64,000 bases of DNA. It comes from Pyrenula massariospora. Taxonomy: Eukaryota > Ascomycota > Eurotiomycetes > Pyrenulales > Pyrenulaceae. Made by a program: the position numbers and the translations under genes. The notes beneath the pieces were generated by a model, which was not told where the DNA came from, searched no databases, and saw only the letters and a list, made by a program, of their open reading frames with translations. Below are positions 12,328 through 22,770 of this stretch, in pieces (the first letter of the stretch is position 1; every line of letters begins with the position of its first letter). The DNA is taken from NCBI GenBank assembly GCA_021030905.1, contig JAGFMI010000004.1, positions 1,922,001-1,986,000 of the forward strand. Direction: 5' to 3'.

Positions 12328-14072
12328 ATGAGCGAGAAAACTGCTCGTCCAACGCCTATCTCTTCCGGCCCTGTTGAAACCCTCCCGCGACATTTGCGCA
12401 GTCCAGGCGAGGACGGATATCGAACCCCAACTATTGAAGATTTCAACCATTCACACGATGCCCTGCAAAAGAACTTGCCGTCAAATCTCGACCAGGAAGT
12501 TCCTCCTTCTAACGTGGACGGAAGGTACATGCTCCCTGGTGTAGAGGCAAGAGATATGCTGCCAAAAGATGAGCCTCAATTCTTCAGTGAGAACAAGCTA
12601 CGGGAGGGGCGTACTGATGACTTTTGGGCGGAGAGGCTCAATTGGAGGCAGCGGATAAAACATTTTACGTGGGCATACTTCACGCTTACAATGGCGACCG
12701 GAGGGCTTGCGAACGTTCTATATACTGGTATGAGGAAGGGAAGTCTATGGATTATCTACTCTATGGCTGACCTTTACGATAGTGCCCTTCCGATTCCACG
12801 GATTGACCGCTATTGGTGATATCTTCTTTCTTGTCAACATTGTCTTCTTCATTATCAATTGTATTCTTAGTAGCATCCGATTCTACTACTATCCATACAT
12901 GTTCAAAGCATCTTTTTGCCACCCCACAGAATCCTTGTTCATTCCGTCCGTCATCGTATCTATCGGAACCATCCTACTCAATATCTCTCAATATGGCCTT
13001 GCACATACCGGACTCTGGTTGAACGACGTGGTTGAGGTTCTATTCTGGCTCTACTGTGGCTTGGCCTTTACGTTTTCTTTCGGCATCTACCTGACTCTGT
13101 AAGAAATAGCTCTCTCTTATCTGCTTTCAAGCTAATGGTTAAAGGTGGTCTACACAGTACTTCTCGATAAGTCAAATGACACCAATCTGGATTTTCCCAG
13201 CTTATCCTTTGCTTGTGGTTGGACCTCATGCCGGCGTTCTCACCACCCATCTCTCTGCGCACCGAGCTTTCACCATAATTCTTGGAGGTTTCACTTTGCA
13301 GGGAATTGGCTTCATGGTTTCCATGATGGTATACTCTGCGTACATCTATCGCTTGATGACGCAAAAGCTGCCCAAAGAAAGTCTGCGCCCGGGCATGTTT
13401 GTCTCGGTCGGTCCAAGTGGCTTTACTGTCTCGGGACTGATCAACATGGCCCACAGCGCGACGAAAATTTTCCCCAAGGATTTCATGGACAATGGAGAAC
13501 TGACAGCGACGATTTTCAAAGTGGGCTGCAACTGGACATCGCTGTGGCTTTGGGGGTATGATCCATTTCCCGAACCCTTTTATCAAAATCGTTCCACTAA
13601 CAGCGTCGGTCGCAGGCTAGCAGTCTACTTCTTCTTCATCTCCGTCTTCGCCCACTACTCCACCCTCTCCGGCAGCCGCATGACCTTCGCTATGACCTGG
13701 TACTCCTTCGTCTTCCCCAACACCGCCCTCGTCACCGCCACCTTCGCCGTCGGCAAGGCCTTCGATTGCTACGCTATCAATGTGGTCGGCTGCGTCATGA
13801 CCGGCATCCTCCTCGCCGCCTATTTTGCCGTCTTCGCCATGATGGTCCGCGCCGTCATCGTGCACGAGATTCTGTGGCCGCAGCAGGGCGAGGATAAGAA
13901 CGAGGGTGGGTTCCGGGTCGAGACGTTTCGGCCCGAGGGGGAGGAGTCGCCGGTCGGTGGGTTTAGGAGGAGGTCCAGGGGGAAGAAGCGAAGCTTGGGA
14001 GAGGTCGCGGCGGGGAATGGGGATGCGGCGATTGAGAAGAGCTATGCTTCTGGGAGGGAGGGGAATGTTTGA
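12328..14072 (+). CDS. TDT/SLAC1-family anion transporter (malate permease or sulfite efflux type), 4 exons
   Basis: This is a plasma-membrane protein of 527 aa with a hydrophilic N-terminus of about 110 residues followed by roughly ten membrane segments. Exons are 12328-12727, 12783-13098, 13145-13555 and 13616-14072, with introns of 55, 46 and 60 bp in phases 1, 2 and 2. The segments TMATGGLANVLY and VPFRFHGLTAIG in the first helices, and the later WSTQYFS and MTFAMTWYSFVFPNT segments, are typical of the tellurite-resistance/dicarboxylate transporter family. That family includes fungal Mae1 (malate) and Ssu1 (sulfite). The substrate cannot be decided from sequence. The C-terminus is basic and Gly-rich. 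The last intron is a multiple of three and free of stops, so its retention would not break the frame. Confidence 0.88.
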
Positions 14073-14377
14073 TGGGGTTGTCTGGCCTTTTTGTTTGGCC
14101 GCTGCGAGGCTTAACTGGCGTCTACAGGTAGACCAAGGGCTATGACCATTTCAAGGTTTGAATTTACCATCCTAGCTTGGTAGTTCGTGGTGCACAGAAT
14201 TCATTAGCGAATCGTCTCCTTCACTTACCACCTCCGCAATGTAGGAAGACATTACTAGCCCAATCAATTGTACTCGCCCAAGAATACTTCAGGGCTCGTC
14301 TATGTTCAGACTACCCGGGTTGGTATATCCTGATTTATACTCAAAAACACACAAGTGACCATCACATCATAGGCCAC
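14073..14377. other. Intergenic between convergent genes
   Basis: 305 bp between the stop of the transporter and the stop of the alpha-galactosidase. It would hold the 3' ends of both transcripts. Nothing else is seen. Confidence 0.6.
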
Positions 14378-16117
14378 TCAAGCAACAAACCCCACCCTAT
14401 CCAAATCCGGCGCATACCCCCCACCCCCCGCCCCAAAAATCGTCACCGTATTCCCCCCACTCGCCCTAAACCCGCCCAGCCACACCGTATAATTCCGATA
14501 CAGATCCCTCTCCCAATCGTACCCACTGAGCGGGAAACTGACCGTGACGGGCGTCCCACCGTTCACGGAGACGGCGGCGAGCCGCTCGTTGACCGTCCCG
14601 CTCCCGAGGAAGGCGACCTCGCCGTTGATGTAGTCGAAGCGGACGGCCTGGATGGGCGCGGTGGTGGTGCGGATGTTGGAGAGGATCAGGGTGCCGTTGG
14701 TGGGGCCGCCGAGGTTGCCGACTTTGGTGCCGCTGGTGCAGCCGGGGCAGGAGGCGGTGGTGGCGCCGGAGGAGAGGGTGCCGGTTGAGGCGGGGATGAA
14801 GGTGTATTTCTGTGGTGGGGGGGTGGAGGGGGTGGTAATGGAGGAGAGGCGGAGGGCAAGGGAGCCATGGGCGGCGACTGGGGAGGAGTAGCTGGTGAGG
14901 GGGCTGGTGGAGGTGGTTCCTGCCCAGAGGTTTTTGGTCGTTGCGCTGGCGATGCCGAGGGAGGAGAAGTCGAGGGAGAGGGTGCGGGGGGTGTTGGTGA
15001 GGTCGACGATGAGGACGGCTTTGTCGCCGTTGGAGAGGCTGCCGAGCCAGATGTCGTGGTCGTTGGTGAAGCGCTGGACGAGGTGGATGGGTTGGCCAAG
15101 GGAGTCTTGGTTTATTGCGATTAGATCTTTGTTCTGGAGGATCTTGATGGCGTCTGCGGAGAGAGCTGTTACATTGGTTGAGATCATAAGAGCGGATTTC
15201 AGCATTGCCCATGCTGCGAAGTGAGTGGCTTGCTCGTCAATTGCCATTCCTGGGTTACCAACTTCAAGTAAGTCGGCGTCGGCATAATGGCCAGGTCCAA
15301 TCAGACCAGATTTGGCAACATGGATGGCTTCATTGTAGATACGATATACAGCGGTCCACCCTGTTTGAATGTCGTCCGAGAGTCGGAAAGATGTCGAAAG
15401 TCCCTTTGTCCAGTTATTCGGCCCCTCCAAACCAGTCGAGCTGGAGTAAGGGGTTCCCCATTGGCAGACGAGCATTCGAGGGATCCCAACAGCTTGCAAG
15501 GCATTCCACATTTTCGAGAAGCGGTTTGGAAAATCCGTCCGCGCGTCTTTAGGCGCATTTTGGGAGGCGGCCGGCCCATCAGCATAGCAATTATCGTCTG
15601 AACATGTTCAAAACGGGCTCCATGTTAGGTCTTGTGTCTACTTACATTTAACATATTCTGTATTTAAGCTAGCAAAGAGCGCCGCATCTTGTGCTTCGTA
15701 TCCAAGGGAACCCGCAACGGGACTAGGGACTTGAGTGTCGCACATCCTCACTCCGGCATCTGAGTACATACTCCATTTGAAACCTTTGGACCTAGCGAGG
15801 TCGCTCAAGGGTTTAAGCCCATTTGGGAAACGGTCGGTGTTGATTTTCAGCGCGCCATTGGATGCTCGTGTATCGTCTCGAGATGCCCATCCACAGTCGA
15901 CTTGGAAGAATGAATACCCGGCCGCGAGGAAACCTCGATTGACCATAGCATTTATTGCAGCTGTAATCTGTGATTCTGTTGGAGTACACGCAACTTGATT
16001 GTACGAATTGTAGCCCATGATAGGCGTCGATCCAGGGCTCTGCGCGAGAGCATGATAATACGCAAGAACGAAAACAAAACAAAAGCCTTGTGTACGCAAG
16101 AGCATGGCTAATGGCAT
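14378..16117 (-). CDS. Secreted alpha-galactosidase, glycoside hydrolase family 27
   Basis: The enzyme removes terminal alpha-galactose from plant galactosides outside the cell. It is 563 aa in two exons (15646-16117 and 14378-15597) with a 48-bp intron (15598-15645, GTAAGT..CAG, phase 1). A signal peptide covers about residues 1-25, with cleavage after ALA. The GH27 barrel shows GYNSYN at 35-40, a DCGW motif, and KYDNC at 157-161 in which Asp159 is the expected nucleophile. It also shows LVCQWG and the FRLSDD segment that carries the acid/base Asp region. The last 130 residues form a Ser/Thr/Gly-rich beta-sandwich-like tail, which may bind carbohydrate. A second ATG lies four codons into the frame. 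Codons become strongly GC-ending towards the 3' end. Confidence 0.93.
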
Positions 16118-17058
16118 TCACTCACCGTTCCTTTGAATTTCTCAAAACTTCAACAATGTGGTAGAAAAGCTAGCCGGGAGGACCATTATCCTTTTATTAA
16201 CATGGTTGTTGCTACAGTTGTCGCCTTACCAGACTCGTCATCCGAAGTGATATCACTGTTACTGACCAGTTCCAGGGTAGCAGAAGTCGGCTGCCCCATT
16301 TGTGGACAAAAGGATCGTAGACTCGTTCGGGAGAAAGCAAAGCGAACCCTTTAACAGCGATCTTAGGACTTGCCTAAAATGACGCACTTCTTGGCGACAT
16401 TCCCCCTGATTACCCCACAATCCGGGGAAAGTAAGCTTAAAAATTATAACTATGGACTGCCAAGCCGCTCTTTTCCCGCTGCTTCCATCGACAAATTTTA
16501 ATCTTGCTCACACGCGGTTCTAGATTTCACTATTAACATGAATTTTCGCAATATGCGGACCATAGAAACCGGATTTTGGCACTCTTGGGACATCATGCTC
16601 ACCGTACTGGACGTCTCTCGAAGCCACATCTTAAAATTTGGGCTGGAGACCTGTCAGAGCTGTCACCGCATAATGCAAACCGCGGTCAGGAGTCTCATAA
16701 CCAACACCTTTTAGCAGGTTCCATGATTTATGTAGCGGGTTCGTCCCCAAAAATGTTCATCTACCGGACTCCGAACATCAAGTGAGTAATATTGAGTTTT
16801 TATCATCTTTGGTATCTCTTTACGTCCGTCCCTCAATTTAGATTAAGGTTTTGAGCTTTGGATCGAAAAATCGCTTTTTTGACAATGCCCAAATATAAGG
16901 ACATCAGAGAATCCTGTCAGACTAGCTTTTCCCCATCTTTTGCAAACAGTAATATCAATTCTACAATTTGCAGTCACGTAGTCAAAGAAATCTTAGTGAA
17001 GCTTCACCACATTCCATCAAGGTCCACCATCAAAACCTACTATCATCGACATTTAATC
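16118..17058. other. Intergenic, divergent promoters
   Basis: 940 bp between the starts of the alpha-galactosidase (minus) and the small secreted protein (plus), so promoters of both lie here. The open frame of the secreted protein extends back to 16858, but I read that part as leader. Confidence 0.55.
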
Positions 17059-17583
17059 ATGCAGATCTCTCGCATGATTGGCGCTTCCGTCGCCTTCATC
17101 GCACCCTTCCTCTTCTCCATCCCAAATTTTATCGCTCCCGCCATCGGCAGCCCCATCGCATCCAACAACACCACACCCGCGCTCTCCGAACGCGACGGCC
17201 TCTCCTGTGCCTCAAACAACGGCTGGGCTGTCTTCTCCAAAAACTGGGACTCCAGCTGCCGCGGCATGAAGCCCCCCATCCTCATCCCCGGCTTCTTCAA
17301 CAAACAGCTCTGGGACGTCCCCGACGGCCGGCGCTACTACAACTACGACCGCATCATGTGCTACCGGGGCAAGGATGTGTGCGCGTTCATGAAAGACATG
17401 GGGGACGGGGAGGCGATCAGCGGGAAGCAGGTCAAGGCGATGGTGAATATGCTGGCGGAGTGGTGCGATGACAGTCACTGCGGGAAGCTGGAGGCGTGGA
17501 AGGTGGAGGGAGATGTCCACCAGGGGCATTTGAAGATCGATGGGGTGAAGGATATTGGAGGGTGCTATGGCGTTTGCCAGTAG
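17059..17583 (+). CDS. Small cysteine-rich secreted protein, effector-like, function unknown
   Basis: 174 aa, single exon. I chose the ATG at 17059 because it is followed directly by a hydrophobic signal peptide (about residues 1-34) with a cleavage-like SPIA end. An upstream in-frame start at 16858 would bury it. The mature part has eight cysteines, an even number fitting four disulfides. They occur in the order GLSC, SSC, IMC, VC, WC, HC, GC and VC near the C-terminus. The residues between are rich in Gly, Asp and aromatic residues. I do not recognise a family. The profile (short, secreted, Cys-rich) is that of fungal effector or antimicrobial proteins, but that is inference only. Confidence 0.7.
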   Translation: MQISRMIGASVAFIAPFLFSIPNFIAPAIGSPIASNNTTPALSERDGLSCASNNGWAVFSKNWDSSCRGMKPPILIPGFFNKQLWDVPDGRRYYNYDRIMCYRGKDVCAFMKDMGDGEAISGKQVKAMVNMLAEWCDDSHCGKLEAWKVEGDVHQGHLKIDGVKDIGGCYGVCQ

Positions 17584-17767
17584 GCTTCGTTCCCTCTATT
17601 TGGTGCGATGGGCTTTGGGGAATTTTGAGCGTTCCTCTCAACGTTGTGTGCTGTTATATGTGGTAAATAGTCTGCCTAGAGAGATAGTAACAGGCAGCAG
17701 ACAGGAAGCTTTCTTTATTTGCAACGACATCCGTCTGAGCGTCCCTACCGTAGGATATACTGATCTG

Positions 17768-17849
17768 CGAAGACGCTGTCCTACCTAAAAAGGAAGACGC
17801 TATCCTGCTTAAAGAAGACACTACTTTATTAAAAGAATACTTTTGACCA
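17768..17849. repeat. Imperfect tandem repeat, about 21-23 bp unit, three to four copies
   Basis: The unit begins GAAGACGCT and ends in a CTTAAA-like A-rich stretch. Successive copies diverge progressively. In one frame it reads as repeated Lys-Glu-Asp and Leu-Leu units ending in a stop, but it has no start and no coding context. Confidence 0.5.
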
Positions 17850-17857
17850 GCCGTTAG

Positions 17858-17874
17858 ATATATATATATATATA
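17858..17874. repeat. TA dinucleotide microsatellite
   Basis: An uninterrupted TA run followed by a T tract within the AT-rich stretch. Confidence 0.8.
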
Positions 17875-18430
17875 TTTTTTCTAAGTTATTTATATTTCAA
17901 TTACTTTTTTATGATCACTACGTTTTTATAAATATATTAAAATTATATCTTGGAGCTCAGAAATAGGGAAAAGATAGGACAAAGATAAACATTTCTTACT
18001 CATAAGCTGACTTTCTGTGATAGAGGGCTAGTAAAAGTAGAATGCTAGTTGCTATACGCCAGTTTTGTAACGACCAAGTTGCCAAGCTCCTTAGCTGAGT
18101 ACTCTTAAGAGTAGATGACAGCAATCATAGCCGATTATTTTAATGTTGTTCGGGGCAAACAATCCTCAATCGGCCACGATTTCTGTCTTCCAATCTCGTC
18201 TGCTCTAGTATCTCATAATTCTCTTACACTGATGTTATATTTGCGTGTGCTGTAGCGTTAATAACGGTAACGAGACATCATTTGTTTTGCGCGGGAATGG
18301 TAGGGGTTATTCTGCCGTTCGTGGCTTTGCTTACTTGGCTAATATCGTACACCTAAACACACATCTTCAATGTGCTGTATAAAGCTACCACGATGATTCA
18401 TTTAATTCCACCAGAGCCATGTTCGAACTC

Positions 18431-19495
18431 CTACTCAAAATACACCGCCTCCGGCTTATGCGCAGCAACCTTCCCATTCTTACTTCTCAATATAATCTTC
18501 GGATCATCCTTGCTCGCCTTGAACTTCTTCCCCTCAACCTCCTTGCTCTCATAAGCGATCTCCAGGACCTCCCCTTCCACCCACCCAGGCATAGCCTTCC
18601 ACGTCACGGCCTGGCCCTTTTCAGGAAGGCGGTCGGCGGAGGCTTGAGGCGCGGGAGCGTCGGCAGGTTGATGCTTAGAGCCGATCGTGCCATTGGATTT
18701 TGTATTGCCGCTTGATCTGGATTTGGCGGCGCCGGAGTTGGACTTTTGCTTCTTGGACGAGGAGGACGGGGCTTTGGCACGTTTTTGACCGGGTTCGGCG
18801 TCTTCCTCGTCGGCGTCTTCATCTTCGTCATCGTCTTCTTCGTCGTCGTCTTCCTCCTCACCGTACTCCTCGTCATCGTCTCCTGCCTCATCGTCCTCGA
18901 TAGCGTCGTCATCGTCCTCATCAGCCGCTTCCTCATCCTGCGCCTCCTCTTCCTCCCCACCGGCCTTCTTCCTCGCCCTCTTCGCCTTATCCGTATTCCC
19001 CACAAACTGCTTCCCCTCAGCGCTCTCCTCTTGCTTCTTCTGATCCGTCTCCTCCTTCTCGCCTTCGCTCATCTCCTCCCACGCCTTCTTGGGCAGGTAT
19101 CTCTTCTGCGTTCCGTCATCCTTCTTCGCGTGCCCACTGCCCTCTTTGGTCTGCCATTCCTCATCTGTCCATTTGGAGAGGTTCTTCTGGGAGTCATCCT
19201 GTCCGGATTCCTTGTCGGTCGTGTAGTCGCCGCCGCGCTTTTTGTATTCGGAGGCCATGAATTGCGCCTGTAGGTGGGTGATTAGCATTGAATTTTGAAA
19301 GTAATGAGGACACCGCAAAGGCGCCGAACAGATGTGGTACCGCATCAAGTAAATCCGCGTGGGGGACTAGGGGTGCCATATGCTTACCTTCCTAGCAGAC
19401 CATTGTCCAGGTGCACCACCCTTGTCGCCATCTTGGACCTCCTGCTTGACCTGGTCTCGAAGCTCTGGGTCGGTGTACTTCCCTTTGGGAGGCAT
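18431..19495 (-). CDS. Acidic nuclear-type protein with hypervirulence-associated TUDOR domain
   Basis: 314 aa from two exons (19388-19495 and 18431-19267). The intron is 19268-19387 (GTAAGC..CAG, phase 0). The short first exon begins MPPKGKYTDPELR and encodes a conserved N-terminal motif ending GQWSARK that joins to AQFMASEYKKRGG. The middle is a long Asp/Glu tract (about residues 125-200) followed by a basic Ser/Lys-rich segment with KRAK-like nuclear signals. The last 60 residues (from KGQAVTWKAMPGW to the stop) form a TUDOR-type beta domain known from the fungal Hva1 family. A chromatin-linked role is plausible from the domain but not shown. Confidence 0.85.
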
Positions 19496-20226
19496 ATTGA
19501 GATCAAGTATGAGAGCGAAGTAGATTGAGGGATGTAGAGCCAATTAACGCTATGAGATCGGGCAGAGGTAGATAGACAGACAGCTCGCAGACTCCAATTG
19601 AGAGAAATCGAATAATTGTGTTAAGGCAATGAAAGACAGAAAAGACCTTGTGGAAAGTGTGGATGGTCTTAACCTCCACCCAAACACATTTACTCTCCTA
19701 CCTCCCCCCCCCAGCCCAGCACTCCATAAGCTCCGTCCATCCCAGCCACCCACCCAACACCAATCGAGCCACTGCTTACCACGACCCCGGACCCGGGGCC
19801 GCGTACCTGAGCAAAATGCATATCGTCATCGATCTCGAGATCGATCGCCGCATTAGCGAGCCGCATTGGCGCAGGATCCCTGGAGCTTAGATAAAAAGTC
19901 CCGGATTTAGACTTTGGGGGCTAGCCAGTTTGGGAGAGCTCGACATGGGGGATTGGGTCATGACGAGCGGATGAAGTAAGAGGCTCAGAGTGGAGCTGGG
20001 GGACTAGCTTTGAGAAATAGGTGGCTCGGTGGGCAGTAAAGGGAGGTTGGCTATTGGGTCGTAAAGACTCCCACAATTAACCATATTCGTAGAAATATTG
20101 GAGACGTTATTTTTCATTATTTTATATACTATGTAATAGTTATCTGGAAAACAATTGAGCTTTCTAAATCTGTTCCCAGGTTCTATTGACACATCTGCGC
20201 TTCAGTGTCCGTCTATACATGGGTAA
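19496..20226. other. Intergenic
   Basis: 731 bp between the start of the TUDOR gene (minus) and the stop of the alpha/beta hydrolase (minus). It includes the TUDOR gene promoter. Only short frames are seen. Confidence 0.55.
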
Positions 20227-21669
20227 TCAAGGCTGTAACCCGTTCGCTAACAAGAACTCGTTCATCACAGCGTAAGCAGCTGTCGCATTGTAGTGCAAAT
20301 TGACCGCATGTCCTGTATCCGGCTGGATGTACGCCTCGAACTTGCTTGCGTTCGGGAAGTACATCGCCGCTGCAGCTGGAATGCTGCTCACATTCGGTAA
20401 TCCTGTATTCATGCAGTCTCCCCCACAATAGATGGCGTCCTGATTGCCGGTCAGGATTTGAACTGGGCCAGCGAAGGGAGACGGTATAGGAGCACCACCC
20501 AGTGTCAGTAGCTCGCCAACGGTAAACGGCTGTTTCGTTGCCTCTGCATAGTAGAGGATTGCCGGGTCGATTTTGGGTGGGTAGAGGAACTAAACGATGC
20601 CGTTAATGGAGCACCAAAAATACCAGCGCAGAACTTACATTGTACTGGTTCGCCCAGACATCGGACCAAGTAATATAATTTGTCGCAAGATCTTGGCCAA
20701 TTGGTGGAGGCGTGCCATCGTAACCTGCAACAAGGTCCCAGATCTCTGTAGTGTTGACGATCTCTTGTGACAACGATGGATCACCACTTGCCTGAGACAC
20801 AAAGGCAAGAGCCGTATTCAACAGCGCCTTGTTACTGGCACTACTGCCAAAACGAATAGGCTGGTTCAAGCGCGCAATCTTCGCGTGAAAGGAGGCAACC
20901 GTCGTTGGGACAGAGCTACCGTTAAAAGAGAAGCCTTGTAGGACAATAGCATCGGTACTGTTGGGGTACATCGTCGCAAGCTGGTATGATTGCTGCGATC
21001 CAAAAGAATCTGCACCTGACTGAGCAATAATTGAGACTTCGGTGACATTAGAACTTACGTCCGACATTCGCAATAGACTTGAATGCTGGAAGACCCATCC
21101 CTGGGGCCCCATCTCTCAGCATAGTATTGATCTGATGTAGCGCCGATACTTCCGCAGGTGCCTGAACCACGTTGATCGGATCCGCGTGCGTCGAATTGCC
21201 AATTCCAAAACGGTCATAGCTCAAGGTGGAAAAGCCATACTTGTCAACGGCGGAGTCGATGTAGCTATAAGCGTAATTGTCGAAGGGAAAGTCCCAATAT
21301 CTGGATACGTCAATGACATCAAAACCAAGACAATTCTGGATCTCACGATTTGTCGAACCCAATTCCATGGGTTAACACCTGCACAGTGTTGCTGGGGCCA
21401 TTGTCCGGCGTACAGAGCTTTGCGCTAATCTGAGCTGAAGCTTCTGTATTTGCATATCCCGTCAAAACTTCGGCGGTATAATTTGTGCCACCGTTGATGC
21501 TAGTGAAGTTTTGGGTAAAAGCACAAGCGTCTTGATTCCCGGTGAAGGTCGGCACATTGAAGACACCTTGTCGCACAGATATTTCGACAGGAATACTCAG
21601 CATTTGGCATTGCTTTGCGGTGGCAGAGCCGAAGACTAGGCATAGAACAGCCAACAGAAAAGGAGCCAT
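20227..21669 (-). CDS. Secreted alpha/beta hydrolase, 4 exons
   Basis: A predicted extracellular hydrolase of 434 aa. Exons are 21347-21669, 21059-21300, 20639-21015 and 20227-20589. Introns are 46, 43 and 49 bp in phases 2, 1 and 0. The only suitable ATG is at 21669, where a signal peptide (about residues 1-18, ending SATA) begins. The fold signs are an oxyanion-type HGIGFDKSYWDF after strand 3, the nucleophile elbow, an acidic residue in GNQDAIYCGGDC, and a TGHAVNLHY segment with the catalytic His. The elbow reads A-D-S-F-G rather than G-x-S-x-G after splicing, so the first Gly is replaced by Ala. Several N-glycosylation sites are visible. The substrate (ester, peptide or lactone) is not predictable. 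Confidence 0.85.
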
Positions 21670-22065
21670 GGCGATTGGTGAAAGAGGTATGAGCTTTAGC
21701 AGCACCAAACGAGATCTTGAGAGAAAAAAATAGCGTGCGTGGCAGCAAGATCACGGCACGTTTTGTAACAGAATTTCAGAGAGCGAGTTCTGCATACTTC
21801 GAACTAATGCAGAGGAGCGTAGTCAATCGTCATCCTAGAAGCGGCTAAAACGTAGAGCATGTCATCGGCTGAATAAGTACTTTCGATCAATCAAAAAGGG
21901 CAACGTCGATGCTGAGAAAGCACGGGGTAAACGCTAGGGATGGTTGCCTCTGTCCTCGTTCTGCAGTCGGTGTACTCGTCTGACGGTTCTGACAGGGCTT
22001 AACGTCAGGTTTGGCCGGCCAGGTGGCTAGTGGAAAAGGTACAAGAAGATCGGCATATAAAAAGT
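21670..22065. other. Intergenic
   Basis: 396 bp upstream of the secreted hydrolase and downstream of a spliced minus-strand gene candidate. It contains the hydrolase promoter; nothing else is seen. Confidence 0.5.
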
Positions 22066-22770
22066 TTAAAAGATTTGGAATCTGTCCTTGGATACCCGAT
22101 GTTTTCCAAATAACTGATCCGCCAAGTTCCCAAACAAAGAGTCCTAAGGTAAGAATATAGCGCTGTCAACGCCATGGAACAACCCAGCATGCATTCTCTC
22201 ACCGCCATCATGGTAGCACGAGCTTACTTCTGGCATGCGAGGTACACGCAGCAAGTCACGCATCTGGTCCGAAGCTGCACTGGACATCTGCATGCTTTGA
22301 AGCCGGGAAGGAAGCTTTAGGAGCGATTGAGGATCCTCAAGTTCCCAGGAACGGTAAAGATCATTCGCGACTGATGAAGTAAAGGGCGCAGAAATCGGAA
22401 AGAAAATTGAAAGACGACTTGGAGGTTATCGTCATAGCGAGGTTCCAGAATCTCCGGCTGCTCCGATGCTGCATGGACCATCTCTCCGGTAAAGGCTCGG
22501 GAAGAATGGCCCGCAATGGCCACCGAGCACCATCCTGCCAGAAAACGTTGAAGCTTACGTTCAATGCAATGAGGTTGGACCTTTGAACATCCCAACGGCT
22601 CTGTCAGCCAGCAATAATGCTGTTGACGAATAGGAGAAGGAAAGGCCGGCGTTGCGTAACACCTTTCTTATTCTTGTGATGCGCCTGCAAACACAAATAG
22701 CTCGTGAAGCATATCCAGATACTGTTGCGAAGGATGCGCTTCAAACCGGTCTACTTCACAAATCCTCTTT
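22066..22770 (-). CDS. Spliced gene of short exons, product not recognised, 5' end not found
   Basis: Four consecutive exons on the minus strand join in frame. The 5'-most runs from about 22770 to 22695, followed by 22559-22619, 22228-22370 and 22066-22143 with the stop. Introns are 75 bp (GTGTTT..CAG), 188 bp (GTAAGC..CAG) and 84 bp (GTAAGC..TAG) and the phases agree at every join (0, 1, 0). The predicted C-terminal part runs from a FEAHPSQQYLDMLHELF segment through WELEDPQSLLKLPSRLQ to a charged end. The exons look like real protein, while the other frames are broken. The beginning was not resolved: a stop lies about 10 codons upstream and further exons would lie in 22.8-23.1 kb. It could also be a decayed gene. 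No family is recognised. Confidence 0.4.

Larger units (their letters stand above)
17584..18430. other. AT-rich intergenic region
   Basis: 847 bp between a plus-strand stop and a minus-strand stop. The first part has a short imperfect tandem repeat and a TA microsatellite; 17840-18000 is strongly AT-rich. No gene is seen. Confidence 0.55.

Noticed and set aside
14466-15212. 248-codon minus-strand frame in another phase, Arg/Pro/His-rich
   Set aside because: Shadow of the alpha-galactosidase C-terminal half; the translation is low complexity.
16858-17058. N-terminal extension of the Cys-rich secreted protein
   Set aside because: It would place about 67 hydrophilic residues before a clear signal peptide.
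22317-22595. A GHSSR motif resembling an acyltransferase elbow
   Set aside because: It falls in the other frame of the short-exon gene, partly within its intron, with no further PKS features.
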